Made by a program: the position numbers and the translations under genes. From Roseobacter sp. MED193 (GTDB taxonomy: Bacteria > Pseudomonadota > Alphaproteobacteria > Rhodobacterales > Rhodobacteraceae): a stretch of DNA of 64,000 nt. The notes under the pieces are model-generated. The model ran no database searches. It saw only the letters and a list, made by a program, of their open reading frames with translations, and was not told where the DNA came from. This document shows positions 26,365-34,753 of the stretch, piece by piece (within the stretch, counting starts at the first letter, position 1; each line of letters opens with the position of its first letter). The stretch covers positions 4,032,219 to 4,096,218 of the forward strand of contig NZ_CH902583.1 in NCBI RefSeq assembly GCF_000152965.1. Reading direction: 5' to 3'.

Positions 26365-26474
26365 TCCCTCGGTCTTTGCCCGGGGGCAGCGGATGGTACC
26401 GGGCAGGTTGGTCTGAAGTGTGAAGGGTTGGTCCCCAGGTGTGGCCATTGCAAAGGGCAGGGGAGGGCTGGACG

Positions 26475-27272
26475 GTGTCAGGAAACTGCGAAGCGGGGCT
26501 GCTGGCTCATACCGTGGCTGCGGATCTTCTTTTGGAAAAAGGCGGCTACCGGGCGCGACTGGCACAGAATTCCAGCGATCTGTTGGCGGCCCGTCTTCTT
26601 CGGGCGCGCTGTTTTCAAACTGGCTCCCTGGATCAAGACAAATTTGACGACGTCTGTCTGCATGTATTGATCGAGTCTCGCAGCGATGGGGCACTGGTGG
26701 GCTGTTTTCGGCTTATGCTGCTCGAAAGCGGGCAAGAGTTAGACCAGAGCTACTCCTCACAGTTCTATGATCTCTCACGGCTTTCCGCCTTCACCGATCG
26801 CATGATGGAGCTGGGCAGATTTTGCATTGATCCGGCTGTTCAAAATCCGGATGTGTTGCGCCTCGCCTGGGGTGGTGTCACGGGGATGGTCGATCAACAT
26901 GGCGTTGGCCTGCTGTTTGGGTGTTCGTCCTTTGCTGGAACCGACCCCGCCGCCAATCTCGAGGCTTTTGCGCTGCTACAGCGTCGACATCTTGCACCGG
27001 CTGCCTGGTCGCCAGGGCAAAAGGCGACGGATACGCGGTTGTTTAGGGATCTTTTGCGGGACCGACCCACAGATCAGAAACCAGATCTTAAGCTGGCGCA
27101 GGCGCAGTTGCCGCCGCTGTTGCGTAGCTATCTGACCATGGGAGGCTGGGTAAGCGATCATGTGGTGATCGATGCCGCCCTCAATACTTGCCATGTTTTT
27201 ACCGGGCTGGAGGTGAAAGCCGTACCGTCCGTGCGCAAACGGCTCTTGCGCGGCGTTGCCAATTCGCTCTGA
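26475..27272 (+). CDS. olsB: Ornithine-ACP N-acyltransferase, OlsB-like
   Basis: This 265-residue protein of GNAT-like fold is similar to OlsB, which makes lyso-ornithine lipid from ornithine and 3-hydroxyacyl-ACP. Recognisable stretches are RYRARL-type N-terminal strands, DDVCLHVLIESRSDGALVGCFRLM, MELGRFCIDPA and GLLFGCSSFAGTDP. The likely start is GTG at 26475, 8 nt after GGGAGG; a reading starting 12 codons earlier lacks such a site. The second enzyme, OlsA, is not next to it. The call is by sequence character; a related acyl-homoserine-like synthase is a weaker alternative. Confidence 0.78.
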   Translation: MSGNCEAGLLAHTVAADLLLEKGGYRARLAQNSSDLLAARLLRARCFQTGSLDQDKFDDVCLHVLIESRSDGALVGCFRLMLLESGQELDQSYSSQFYDLSRLSAFTDRMMELGRFCIDPAVQNPDVLRLAWGGVTGMVDQHGVGLLFGCSSFAGTDPAANLEAFALLQRRHLAPAAWSPGQKATDTRLFRDLLRDRPTDQKPDLKLAQAQLPPLLRSYLTMGGWVSDHVVIDAALNTCHVFTGLEVKAVPSVRKRLLRGVANSL

Positions 27273-27310
27273 GCGTTGACCTTAGCGCCTGCGCGGTTTA
27301 GCTGGCTGAC

Positions 27311-29134
27311 ATGGCACGTATACCTCTTTTGCAGATGACCGGGATTTCTCTGACCTTTGGCGGCGATCCCCTCTTTTCAGATCTAGATCTGGTGGTGCAA
27401 CCTGGTGATCGGGTCGCCCTTGTGGGGCGCAATGGATCAGGAAAATCTACCCTTATGAAGGTGATGGCGGGGCTAGTTGAAGCCGATGCCGGTACGCTTG
27501 TCGTGCCCTCTGGTCGCTCTGTTGGCTATATGGAGCAGGACCCGCAGATGACTGGGTTCACCACGCTGGGCGAGTTCGCTTCTAGTGGCTTGGATCCTGG
27601 TGAGCTCTATAAGGTTGAGCGTGCAGGCGAGGGCCTGAAATTTGACCCTGACCGTCCGGTTGCCACTGCCTCTGGTGGGGAGCGTCGCCGCGCGGCCCTG
27701 GCCAAGCTGATGGCAGAGGCCCCCGATCTAATGCTGCTGGACGAACCGACCAACCATCTGGATATCGAAGCGATTACCTGGCTGGAATCCGAGCTGAAAT
27801 CCACCCGCGCAGCCTATGTTCTGATCAGCCACGACCGGGCCTTTTTGCGGGCGCTGACCCGGGCGACGCTTTGGGTGGATCGTGGCCAGGTGCGGCGGCA
27901 GGAAAAGGGCTTTGAGGGGTTTGAGGCTTGGCGCGACAAGATCTGGGAAGAAGAAGATCAGCAACGCCATAAGCTGAACCGTCTGATCAAGAGCGAAAGC
28001 CGTTGGGCGGTTGAAGGTATCTCTGCCCGCCGTAAGCGCAATATGGGCCGGGTAAGGGCTTTGCATGAGCTGAAGGATCAGCGGGCCAGCCAGATCCAAC
28101 GCCAAGGCGCGGCCGAGTTGGCGCTGGAGGCTGGCCCCAAATCCGGCCGTAAAGTGATCGAGGTCGAAGGCCTGAGCAAGAGTTTTGGCGACAAGCAAAT
28201 TGTATCCAATTTTTCCCTGAAGGTTCAACGCAGTGACCGGGTGGCCTTTGTCGGTCCAAACGGTGCGGGGAAGACCACCCTGCTGAAGCTGATGTTGGGG
28301 CAGGAGAACCCGGATGCGGGGGTGGTAAAGCTGGGGACTAATCTTGAAATCGCCCTGTTTGACCAAACCCGTGACCAGCTCGATCCTGAGGCGACACTCT
28401 GGGAGAACCTGACTTCTGACCCGCTGTTGGGCATTTCTGGAAAGGCGGATCAGGTCATGGTGCGCGGGGTTCCCAAACATGTAGTGGGCTACCTCAAGGA
28501 GTTTTTGTTCGATGAGGCCCAGGCCCGTGCGCCGGTGCGCTCACTCTCTGGCGGTGAAAAAGCCAGGTTGCTGCTGGCCCGATTGATGGCGCGGCAAAGC
28601 AATCTGTTGGTGCTGGATGAACCGACCAATGATCTGGATGTGGAAACGCTGGATCTGTTGCAGGAATTGCTGGATTCCTATGAAGGTACCGTTCTTTTGG
28701 TCAGCCACGATCGGGATTTTCTGGACCGGGTCGCCACCACGACCATCGCCATGGAGGGCGATGGAAAGGTGACAGCCTATGCCGGGGGCTGGAGTGACTA
28801 CATCAGCCAGCGCGGTGGATTGCCTGGGATGGAAAAGGGGGAGAAACCTCCAAAAAGCAAAACACAAAAGACAAAGGTTAAAGCCGTTGAAAGCGCGCCT
28901 GCCCAAGAGAAGCTGAGCTTTAAAGAGAAACACCGGCTTGAGGCGCTCCCCGCTGAGATGGAGCGGCTGGAGCAGGAGATCGCGAAGCTGCAAGAGTTGA
29001 TGGCGGACCCTGAGCTGTTTACGCGGGAGCCTGTGAAATTCAAAAAGGCTACCGAAGCGCTGGTCGAACGGCAGGAAAAACTTGCAGCTGCCGAAGAGGA
29101 ATGGCTGGAGCTAGAAGAAAAGGCTGGCGGGTAA
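27311..29134 (+). CDS. uup: ABC-F ATPase, Uup-like
   Basis: This 607-residue soluble protein has two ABC domains in tandem: Walker A GRNGSGKST and GPNGAGKTT, signatures SGGERRRAAL and SGGEKARLLL, and Walker B LMLLDEPTNHLD and LVLDEPTNDLD. A C-terminal Lys/Glu coiled coil follows (about 520-607), typical of Uup. ABC-F proteins act on ribosomes or on DNA ends rather than as transporters; no membrane domain is present. It starts 38 bp after olsB on the same strand. Another ABC-F gene lies at the end of the window. Confidence 0.92.
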   Translation: MARIPLLQMTGISLTFGGDPLFSDLDLVVQPGDRVALVGRNGSGKSTLMKVMAGLVEADAGTLVVPSGRSVGYMEQDPQMTGFTTLGEFASSGLDPGELYKVERAGEGLKFDPDRPVATASGGERRRAALAKLMAEAPDLMLLDEPTNHLDIEAITWLESELKSTRAAYVLISHDRAFLRALTRATLWVDRGQVRRQEKGFEGFEAWRDKIWEEEDQQRHKLNRLIKSESRWAVEGISARRKRNMGRVRALHELKDQRASQIQRQGAAELALEAGPKSGRKVIEVEGLSKSFGDKQIVSNFSLKVQRSDRVAFVGPNGAGKTTLLKLMLGQENPDAGVVKLGTNLEIALFDQTRDQLDPEATLWENLTSDPLLGISGKADQVMVRGVPKHVVGYLKEFLFDEAQARAPVRSLSGGEKARLLLARLMARQSNLLVLDEPTNDLDVETLDLLQELLDSYEGTVLLVSHDRDFLDRVATTTIAMEGDGKVTAYAGGWSDYISQRGGLPGMEKGEKPPKSKTQKTKVKAVESAPAQEKLSFKEKHRLEALPAEMERLEQEIAKLQELMADPELFTREPVKFKKATEALVERQEKLAAAEEEWLELEEKAGG

Positions 29135-29229
29135 GACGGCTGGTAAGTTAATTTTTGTTAATAGCCGGTTATGGGCCGTCCTTATTGTAAGGTTGCACAT
29201 GATTTCGGGGGTGAAAACTGTCAGGAGCC

Positions 29230-29394
29230 TCAGCGCGCCGCCTGATTGTACTTCAGCAGATTTTGCAAGGCGGCAAAGGCAGGTTCTTGCACCCGCAGGG
29301 GCCAGGCGGGCGTCTTTATGGGGCCCTGGGTGTGACAGCGCAGGCGCGTTGCAATTGGTGTAAGATGCGGCCCAAATGGGAAAGAAGCGCAGGA
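29230..29394 (-). pseudogene. Open coding-like stretch without a start codon
   Basis: In the otherwise empty 304-bp gap between the ABC-F and SDR genes, the minus strand is open for 54 codons, ending in TGA, with no ATG. The translation has a coherent C-terminal look (TPAWPLRVQEPAFAALQNLL, then KYNQAAR). It may be the remnant of a gene end or a mis-started small gene; GTG within it would leave only about 20 residues. No family is recognised. Confidence 0.3.
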
Positions 29395-29438
29395 TTAATT
29401 TCCTACGCCTCTTGCTTGTTCTATCTTAGTTTTTGGCC

Positions 29439-30194
29439 TTAGCGCATGCGCAGAGCGCCGTCGATGCGGATGACTTCGCCGTTCAGGTAGCCCGCCTCAG
29501 TGATGAAGCCTGCCAATTGGCCGTATTCTGCCGGATCTCCGAGACGTGCTGGGTTTGGCACATCTGCTGCCAGCTGCTGCTGGACCTCCTCTGGCAGTCC
29601 TGCCAGCATGGGGGTCATAAAGATACCAGGGGCAATGGTCATGACCCGAATGCCGGAGGAGGCCAGATCACGGGCCATGGGTAGGCACATGCCCACCACG
29701 CCGCCTTTGGAGGCGGCATAGGCAGCTTGGCCCTTTTGACCGTCGTAGGCCGCAATCGAAGCGGTATTGATGATCACACCGCGGGCACCATCGGGTTCGG
29801 GGGTGTTCTTGGCGATCTCAATGGCGGCAAGCCGGGCGACATTGAAGGTGCCCACCAGATTGATGTCGATGGTGCGCTGGTAGGCGTCCAGCGGATGAGC
29901 CCCATCGCGGCCAATAGTTTTGATGCCATAGGCAATCCCAGCGCAGTTCACACAGGCGGAAATGCGGCCCATCTTTTCGACGGCATAGGCGATGGCTGCG
30001 CTCACTGATTCCTCATCGGTTACATCGGTTTGCACAAAATGGCCGCCGATCTCTGTGGCGATCTTTGGACCACGTTCGGCATCACGGTCCAGAATCGTAA
30101 CTGTCGCACCGTTTTGGGCAAAATGGCGTGCGGTGGCCTCTCCGAGGCCAGAGGCGCCGCCGGTGATGATAGCGCAGGTCTGAGAAAGTTTCAT
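29439..30194 (-). CDS. SDR-family 3-hydroxyacyl-CoA dehydrogenase-like
   Basis: This 251-residue short-chain dehydrogenase has cofactor motif TGGASGLGEA (residues 12-21) with an acidic Asp after strand 2 (ILDRDAE) that favours NAD. CAG in CVNCAGIAYG replaces the usual NAG. The catalytic Ser and YAASK (Tyr/Lys) are intact. The sequence resembles the type-2 3-hydroxyacyl-CoA dehydrogenase (HSD17B10-like) group, so oxidation of a hydroxyacyl-CoA is likely. Single gene; no partner beta-oxidation genes adjacent. Confidence 0.88.
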   Translation of the reverse strand: MKLSQTCAIITGGASGLGEATARHFAQNGATVTILDRDAERGPKIATEIGGHFVQTDVTDEESVSAAIAYAVEKMGRISACVNCAGIAYGIKTIGRDGAHPLDAYQRTIDINLVGTFNVARLAAIEIAKNTPEPDGARGVIINTASIAAYDGQKGQAAYAASKGGVVGMCLPMARDLASSGIRVMTIAPGIFMTPMLAGLPEEVQQQLAADVPNPARLGDPAEYGQLAGFITEAGYLNGEVIRIDGALRMR

Positions 30195-30256
30195 GAGCGA
30201 GGGTCCTTCAGGTATCTGAACATTTGTTCAATAACTACCAGATAAAGCCGGTCTGT

Positions 30257-31168
30257 CTAGCACTTCATGGCGCTCATCAGTTTTCTGTCCCAGCGCGCCA
30301 GAGGCGAGAACAGTCGCCCCAAGGGAGGCCACAGAAGCCAGGTGCCCCCCAGTTGTGACAGGCGTGCTCCGGTACCCAGTTTGAAACGCGCCAGGCCAGG
30401 CGCCTCTTCGGTATTGATGAGACCCAGATCCAGCTGCTCACAGCCCTTCCTGGCTAGCCAAAGCATGACCTCCCACATCAGCAGGTTATGGGCTGACAGG
30501 GCTTTGCCGGTCTGGGTGGTATTGGAGATATGATACGTGGCGCCCCTACCATGGCGCAGGATCAGGATTGCGGCTACCGCAGTAGTGCCCTCAAAGGCCT
30601 GAAAGAGCTTGGCCTGGCCTTTGTTTGCCTTGGCATAGGCCAGCGTCAGGGCAACGGGCCAACTGCGGTAGCCACGTTTCCTCTGTTGCGCTTGATCGGC
30701 GGCGAACAGCCAGTGGTTTGGATCCAACGGCATGTTCTGACGACTGACTCGAAGTCCACGCCCCTGCGCCCGATTCAGCCGGTTGCGCCATTTCTGATGA
30801 AGCGCTTCTCTCTGAGATCCTGCTGTTTGCTTGAGATCAAGGAGGGCGACAAAGGCGGGGGTGACAAGCGGGAGCGCGCCGATCCCTGCCAGTTCCGGGC
30901 GGGGATGTTCGGGAGAGAGGATCACTGGACTGCGCCCCAGCTCAACGGTTCGCAACGCTTCGACAAGTTGGTCGGGATGGTCCAGCGGGGCGCGGTTGAT
31001 CATCGCAACCTGGAAGCCTGCGGACATACGCCGGGTGGTGACCAGCGTGTTGTTGAGACCCGGCAGGAGGACAGGCGATTGGCCGTTGAGTGAAAGGGCC
31101 CCGCGAAACTCAGAGGTCTGAGCGAGTGCCTGGGGCGCAGGCGAAGTGGGTGAGGGGCAATCAAACAT
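30257..31168 (-). CDS. FemAB-like GNAT acetyltransferase
   Basis: This 303-residue protein has a GNAT/BioF2-like C-terminal half. LHQKWRNRLNRAQGRGLRV opens the domain, AFEGTTAVAAILILRHGRGATYHISN forms the central strands, and CEQLDLGLINTEEAPGLARFKLGTGA closes it. These features are usual in FemAB-like aminoacyl or acyl transferases acting on peptidoglycan or capsule. Ribosome site AGAGG lies 10 nt upstream. No nearby pathway gene points to a substrate. Confidence 0.72.
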   Translation of the reverse strand: MFDCPSPTSPAPQALAQTSEFRGALSLNGQSPVLLPGLNNTLVTTRRMSAGFQVAMINRAPLDHPDQLVEALRTVELGRSPVILSPEHPRPELAGIGALPLVTPAFVALLDLKQTAGSQREALHQKWRNRLNRAQGRGLRVSRQNMPLDPNHWLFAADQAQQRKRGYRSWPVALTLAYAKANKGQAKLFQAFEGTTAVAAILILRHGRGATYHISNTTQTGKALSAHNLLMWEVMLWLARKGCEQLDLGLINTEEAPGLARFKLGTGARLSQLGGTWLLWPPLGRLFSPLARWDRKLMSAMKC

Positions 31169-31198
31169 AGAGTTATTTACCTCTTAGAAACCTAAATC

Positions 31199-31351
31199 AT
31201 GGTTAATGAAGCAATGAAAAAACACCTATCCGTTCAAGGCCAGATTGCCCCCAATCCCAAGATGACATTGACAGCCGCCTTTGTGCTGGCCTGCGTCCTG
31301 TCCGTTCCGGTTTTTACTCTGTTAAGCTTGGTGGATTGGTTGTTTTTGTAA
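31199..31351 (+). CDS. Possible 50-residue single-pass membrane protein
   Basis: A 50-codon ORF divergent from the GNAT gene, 30 bp away. It has a short polar, basic N-terminus (with MKKHLSVQGQIAPNPKM) and one hydrophobic helix (about residues 24-50: AAFVLACVLSVPVFTLLSL). A second Met at codon 6 is an alternative start. The ribosome site is weak, which lowers confidence. A structure-rich intergenic region and a T-tracted hairpin follow it. Confidence 0.42.
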   Translation: MVNEAMKKHLSVQGQIAPNPKMTLTAAFVLACVLSVPVFTLLSLVDWLFL

Positions 31352-31372
31352 GGCTCTGCCTCACACTCCGGG
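31351..31372 (+). repeat. 22-nt dispersed repeat, copy 1
   Basis: Begins AGGCTCTGCCTC and ends CTCCGGG; 20 of 22 bases match the copy at 34163-34184. Both copies are intergenic. It overlaps the last base of the small ORF stop and opens a structure-dense stretch. Confidence 0.6.
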
Positions 31373-31383
31373 AAAACTATTAT

Positions 31384-31517
31384 GGGCCAAATGAAGAAAA
31401 GGGCTTTCTCCCGGACTGTCATTTGGCCCTAAGTATCCTAGGGACAATGGGGCAAAGCCCCCTTTTCCTAGGGGTAGAAACGAGCTACCAGCCGCCTCCA
31501 AGTCACGCAGGAGGCGG
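31384..31517. other. Structure-dense intergenic region before the tyrS end
   Basis: Three perfect inverted repeats lie in succession. GGGCCAAATGA pairs with 31419-31429 (11 bp, with a nested AGAAA/TTTCT stem). GGGGC-AAA-GCCCC at 31449-31461 is followed by TTTT on the plus strand and flanked by two CCTAGG. CCGCCTCC pairs with 31510-31517 (8 bp). The middle one can terminate plus-strand transcripts; the last lies just past the tyrS stop on the minus strand. No gene is supported here. Confidence 0.6.
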
Positions 31518-31535
31518 GTTGTTTCTGCAGCCCTG

Positions 31536-32792
31536 TCAGCTGCCCAGTTGAACCAAAGCATGGCGCTTTTTGCCTGCACTGAGCTTGATTGGGCTGGAGA
31601 GGTCGGTGGCAGTGATCATCAGGCCTGCGTCCATGAGCGGCTTGTCATCCAGCTTGGCACCGTTTTCATTGATCAAGCGCTTGGCATCCTTGCCGGATTT
31701 CGCAAGGCCAGACTTGACAATCAACTGCACAATGGAAATGCCATCGCCAAGCTCTTCACTGGACAGGGACAGGGTTGGCAAATCCTCCCCTATACCACCC
31801 TTTTCAAAGACTTCTCTGGCGGTGGCCTCTGCGGCGACCGCAGCCTCAGCCCCATGCAGCAGTTTGGTCACCTCATTGGCGAGGATGACCTTGGCTGCGT
31901 TTACCTCTGAGCCAGCGAGTGCGCCGAGGCGGTCACATTCATCCACGGGCAGTTCTGTATAGAGTTTCAGGAAGCGGCCAACGTCGGCATCCGTCGTGTT
32001 GCGCCAGAATTGCCAGAATTCATAGGGGCTGCGCATATCAGCATTGAGCCAGACGGCGCCATCCTGACTTTTACCCATCTTCTTGCCGTCTGAGGTCGTC
32101 AGAAGGGGAGAGGTGAGCCCATATATGGAATTGTCGAGTACCCGACGGGTCAGGTCGATACCGTTGACAATATTACCCCATTGGTCCGAACCACCCATCT
32201 GTAGAATGCAGCCATATCTACGGTTTAGTTCCAGGAAATCGTAGGCCTGCAAGATCATGTAGTTGAACTCGAGGAAGCTGAGGCTTTGCTCGCGATCAAG
32301 GCGCGATTTGACCGATTCAAAGGCCAGCATACGATTGACCGAGAAGTGCCGCCCGATATCGCGCAGGAACTCAAGGTAATTCAGCCCGTCCAGCCACTCC
32401 GCATTGTTGAGCATTAGGGCTTTGTTTGGCGCGTCGCTGTCGTAGTCAATATAGGCTGAGAAAACTTTCTTAATCCCGGCGATATTGTCGTCGATCTGTG
32501 CTTCGGTCAGCAGTGGGCGTTCATCGGCGCGAAACGAAGGATCACCAACCTTGGTGGTGCCACCGCCCATCAGGGTGATTGGTTGGTGGCCGGTCTTCTG
32601 AAACCAGCGCAGCATCATGATCTGGATCAGAGAGCCCACGTGCAACGACTTGGCCGTGGCGTCAAAACCGATATAGGCAGGCTTCACCCCCTGCATCAGA
32701 GCCTCATCAAGGCCTTGATAATCGGTGCAGTCAGCAAGGAACCCGCGTTCCATCATGACAGCGACGAAGTCCGATTTTGGGTGATAGGTCAT
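31536..32792 (-). CDS. tyrS: Tyrosyl-tRNA synthetase
   Basis: This 418-residue class Ic synthetase contains the HIGH-type [11 protein letters not shown], the tyrosine-binding stretch [21 protein letters not shown], and the KMSKS-type loop [14 protein letters not shown]-terminal S4 RNA-binding domain covers about residues 350-418. Start at MTYHPKSDF with GAGG 7 nt upstream; a longer reading adds a non-homologous 18 residues. Divergent from anmK, separated by 185 bp. Confidence 0.96.
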   Translation of the reverse strand: MTYHPKSDFVAVMMERGFLADCTDYQGLDEALMQGVKPAYIGFDATAKSLHVGSLIQIMMLRWFQKTGHQPITLMGGGTTKVGDPSFRADERPLLTEAQIDDNIAGIKKVFSAYIDYDSDAPNKALMLNNAEWLDGLNYLEFLRDIGRHFSVNRMLAFESVKSRLDREQSLSFLEFNYMILQAYDFLELNRRYGCILQMGGSDQWGNIVNGIDLTRRVLDNSIYGLTSPLLTTSDGKKMGKSQDGAVWLNADMRSPYEFWQFWRNTTDADVGRFLKLYTELPVDECDRLGALAGSEVNAAKVILANEVTKLLHGAEAAVAAEATAREVFEKGGIGEDLPTLSLSSEELGDGISIVQLIVKSGLAKSGKDAKRLINENGAKLDDKPLMDAGLMITATDLSSPIKLSAGKKRHALVQLGS

Positions 32793-32977
32793 AACATGCC
32801 TCGGTTTTTGGTTTGCGATCTGCTGTATAGGGCTCAAATGTCCCACATGGAACCTGTTTTCCAGACAAAAAGCGGCGGTTTCCAGTGGTGAAGTTGCCTG
32901 CTATGCAAAGAAAAAGGCTCTACAGAGCATTTCAGAGCTACAGCAGGCTTTGCTGATACGACGGGACGAGGCAAAAG

Positions 32978-34090
32978 ATGAGTAAGGCGATCGCTAAATC
33001 GGGAGTTCTTCGTGCCTTGGGGGCGATGAGTGGCACCTCATTGGACGGTGTGGATGTTGCGGTCCTTGAAACGGATGGTCACCAAATTTCAGGTTTTGGC
33101 CCAAGTCGGTATTTTCCCTACTCTGTGGCAGAGCGGGAGGCGCTGCGCGCTGCCCTAGGGCAATGGTCGGGGGCCAAGGTTGAGGCGGCCACAGGGGTGG
33201 TGGAGGCGGCGCATCTAGCTGCACTTTCTGGGTTTGATAATGTCGATTTGGTTGGTTTCCATGGCCAGACACTGGCCCATGCGCCGCGCCTACAGGGCAC
33301 CCTACAGGTGGGAGACGGGGCGGGGCTGGCTGAAGCGTTGGACCTGCCAGTGGTTTGGGATTTTCGCAGCGATGATGTCGCGATGGGCGGCGAGGGCGCG
33401 CCGTTGGCTCCCTTTTACCACTTTGCCTGCGCCAAGTACATCAAGGCGACCGCCCCGATTTGTTTCCTGAACCTGGGCGGCGTTGGAAATATCACCTATG
33501 TTGACCCGCGGTTTGACCGCCCGGAGCAGACTGGGGCGCTCTTGGCGTTTGACACCGGACCTGCAAATGCTCCGATCAATGATCTGCTGCAAGCACGGCT
33601 GGGGCTGGCTTTTGACAGAGACGGAGCCGTGGCCAGGAGCGGTGAAGTTGAGACTGGCGCCTTGGAGTTGTTTCTGGCTGAGCCGTATTTCTCAAAGATG
33701 CCGCCTAAATCGTTAGACAGAAATGACTTTTCTGAAATGATTGACTTGGTTGAAGAGTTGAGTGATGCGGATGCTAGCGCAACGCTTACCGCAATGTGTG
33801 CCGCCGCTGTAGCGCAGGGGATGGAGCATTGTCCGCATCCGCCCTCGGCGGTCTTGGTGACGGGGGGAGGGCGTCAAAATCCGGTGCTTATGGAGATGCT
33901 GACTGTATCACTGGATTGTCCGGTCAGGCGAATTGAGGAGGTTGGCCTTGATGGAGATATGTTGGAAGCACAGGCGTTTGCATATCTGGCCGTTCGGGTG
34001 GCGCGAGGGCTGCCTACCTCCTGCCCGGGGACAACTGGAGTTAGCGCTTGCGTTGGAGGCGGGATCGTCAGCATGCCCGGAGCGGACTGA
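32978..34090 (+). CDS. anmK: Anhydro-N-acetylmuramic acid kinase
   Basis: This 370-residue ASKHA-fold kinase converts 1,6-anhydroMurNAc to MurNAc-6-phosphate in peptidoglycan recycling. Motifs are [17 protein letters not shown] (phosphate loop), [31 protein letters not shown] with the catalytic Asp, and [14 protein letters not shown]. It complements NagZ in the same window. The usual tyrS/anmK divergent pair is present. Complete. Confidence 0.95.
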   Translation: MSKAIAKSGVLRALGAMSGTSLDGVDVAVLETDGHQISGFGPSRYFPYSVAEREALRAALGQWSGAKVEAATGVVEAAHLAALSGFDNVDLVGFHGQTLAHAPRLQGTLQVGDGAGLAEALDLPVVWDFRSDDVAMGGEGAPLAPFYHFACAKYIKATAPICFLNLGGVGNITYVDPRFDRPEQTGALLAFDTGPANAPINDLLQARLGLAFDRDGAVARSGEVETGALELFLAEPYFSKMPPKSLDRNDFSEMIDLVEELSDADASATLTAMCAAAVAQGMEHCPHPPSAVLVTGGGRQNPVLMEMLTVSLDCPVRRIEEVGLDGDMLEAQAFAYLAVRVARGLPTSCPGTTGVSACVGGGIVSMPGAD

Positions 34091-34162
34091 TCTGATGTAG
34101 CTGCGGCATGGTAGCCCTTAGGTGTCAGGCGCTTTGACCTGTGACAGTGGTGGTATGATGAG

Positions 34163-34184
34163 AGGCTCTGCCTCGCGCTCCGGG
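34163..34184 (+). repeat. 22-nt dispersed repeat, copy 2
   Basis: Second copy of the repeat at 31351-31372, with two base changes in the middle (GCGC for ACAC). It lies in the convergent gap between anmK and the cupin gene. Here the CCTCG within it can pair with a CGAGG 11 nt later to form a small hairpin. Confidence 0.6.
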
Positions 34185-34280
34185 CACGAGGGGGCAGGAG
34201 GTAACTGATCTGAAAGATTGCGGCGGAGCCCAGATGGAAGTCCTTTTGCGGATCTGGCACCTATTTCACATCGAAAATGT

Positions 34281-34700
34281 TCATGAGAGCGGGATGTCAA
34301 AGCCCGGTTCTGCCAATTCAAACCCTTCAAAGAGAAACCCAGGTGAGACGGTGCAGCTTACGAGGGTGTATTCTCCGGAGGTCCGGGCGGCTTGCCAGTG
34401 GCCTTTGGGGACGATGATCTGAGGTCGCCCTGCGGTCAGATCAGGGCTGAGCAGATGTTGCTGGGCTGGCCCCTGGTCTTTCGCTGACAGTGATAGGATG
34501 AGTGGTGCACCAGAATGGTAAAGCCAGATCTCAGTGGCATCGACTCGGTGCCAGTGACTGGCCTCACCGGCACGTAGTAAGAAATAGATGCAGGTGCCGC
34601 TGGGCCGACCTTCGTTCTCTGCCGCCCAAGTTTGACGGTACCACCCGCCTTCGGGGTGGCGGGAGAGTTGCAGTTTTGTAATGATTTCATCTGCTGTCAT
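34281..34700 (-). CDS. Cupin protein, DUF985 family
   Basis: This 139-residue single-domain cupin contains LSRHPEGGWYRQTW at the N-terminus and the metal-type HWHRVDATEIWLYHSGAPL. IIVPKGHWQAARTSGEYTLV carries the second cupin motif. DUF985 cupins bind a metal but have no firm physiological substrate. It runs toward anmK and is divergent from selO (53 bp). Confidence 0.9.
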   Translation of the reverse strand: MTADEIITKLQLSRHPEGGWYRQTWAAENEGRPSGTCIYFLLRAGEASHWHRVDATEIWLYHSGAPLILSLSAKDQGPAQQHLLSPDLTAGRPQIIVPKGHWQAARTSGEYTLVSCTVSPGFLFEGFELAEPGFDIPLS

Positions 34701-34753
34701 CGCAATCCCACCTTGATACTGTTATTCTTGTATCTGACACTTATCTTGAGGTC

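Noticed and set aside
31234-31422. Minus-strand open frame of 62 codons near the GNAT gene
   Set aside because: It is antisense to the membrane-protein-like frame at 31199-31351 and runs into the palindromic element; no ribosome site.
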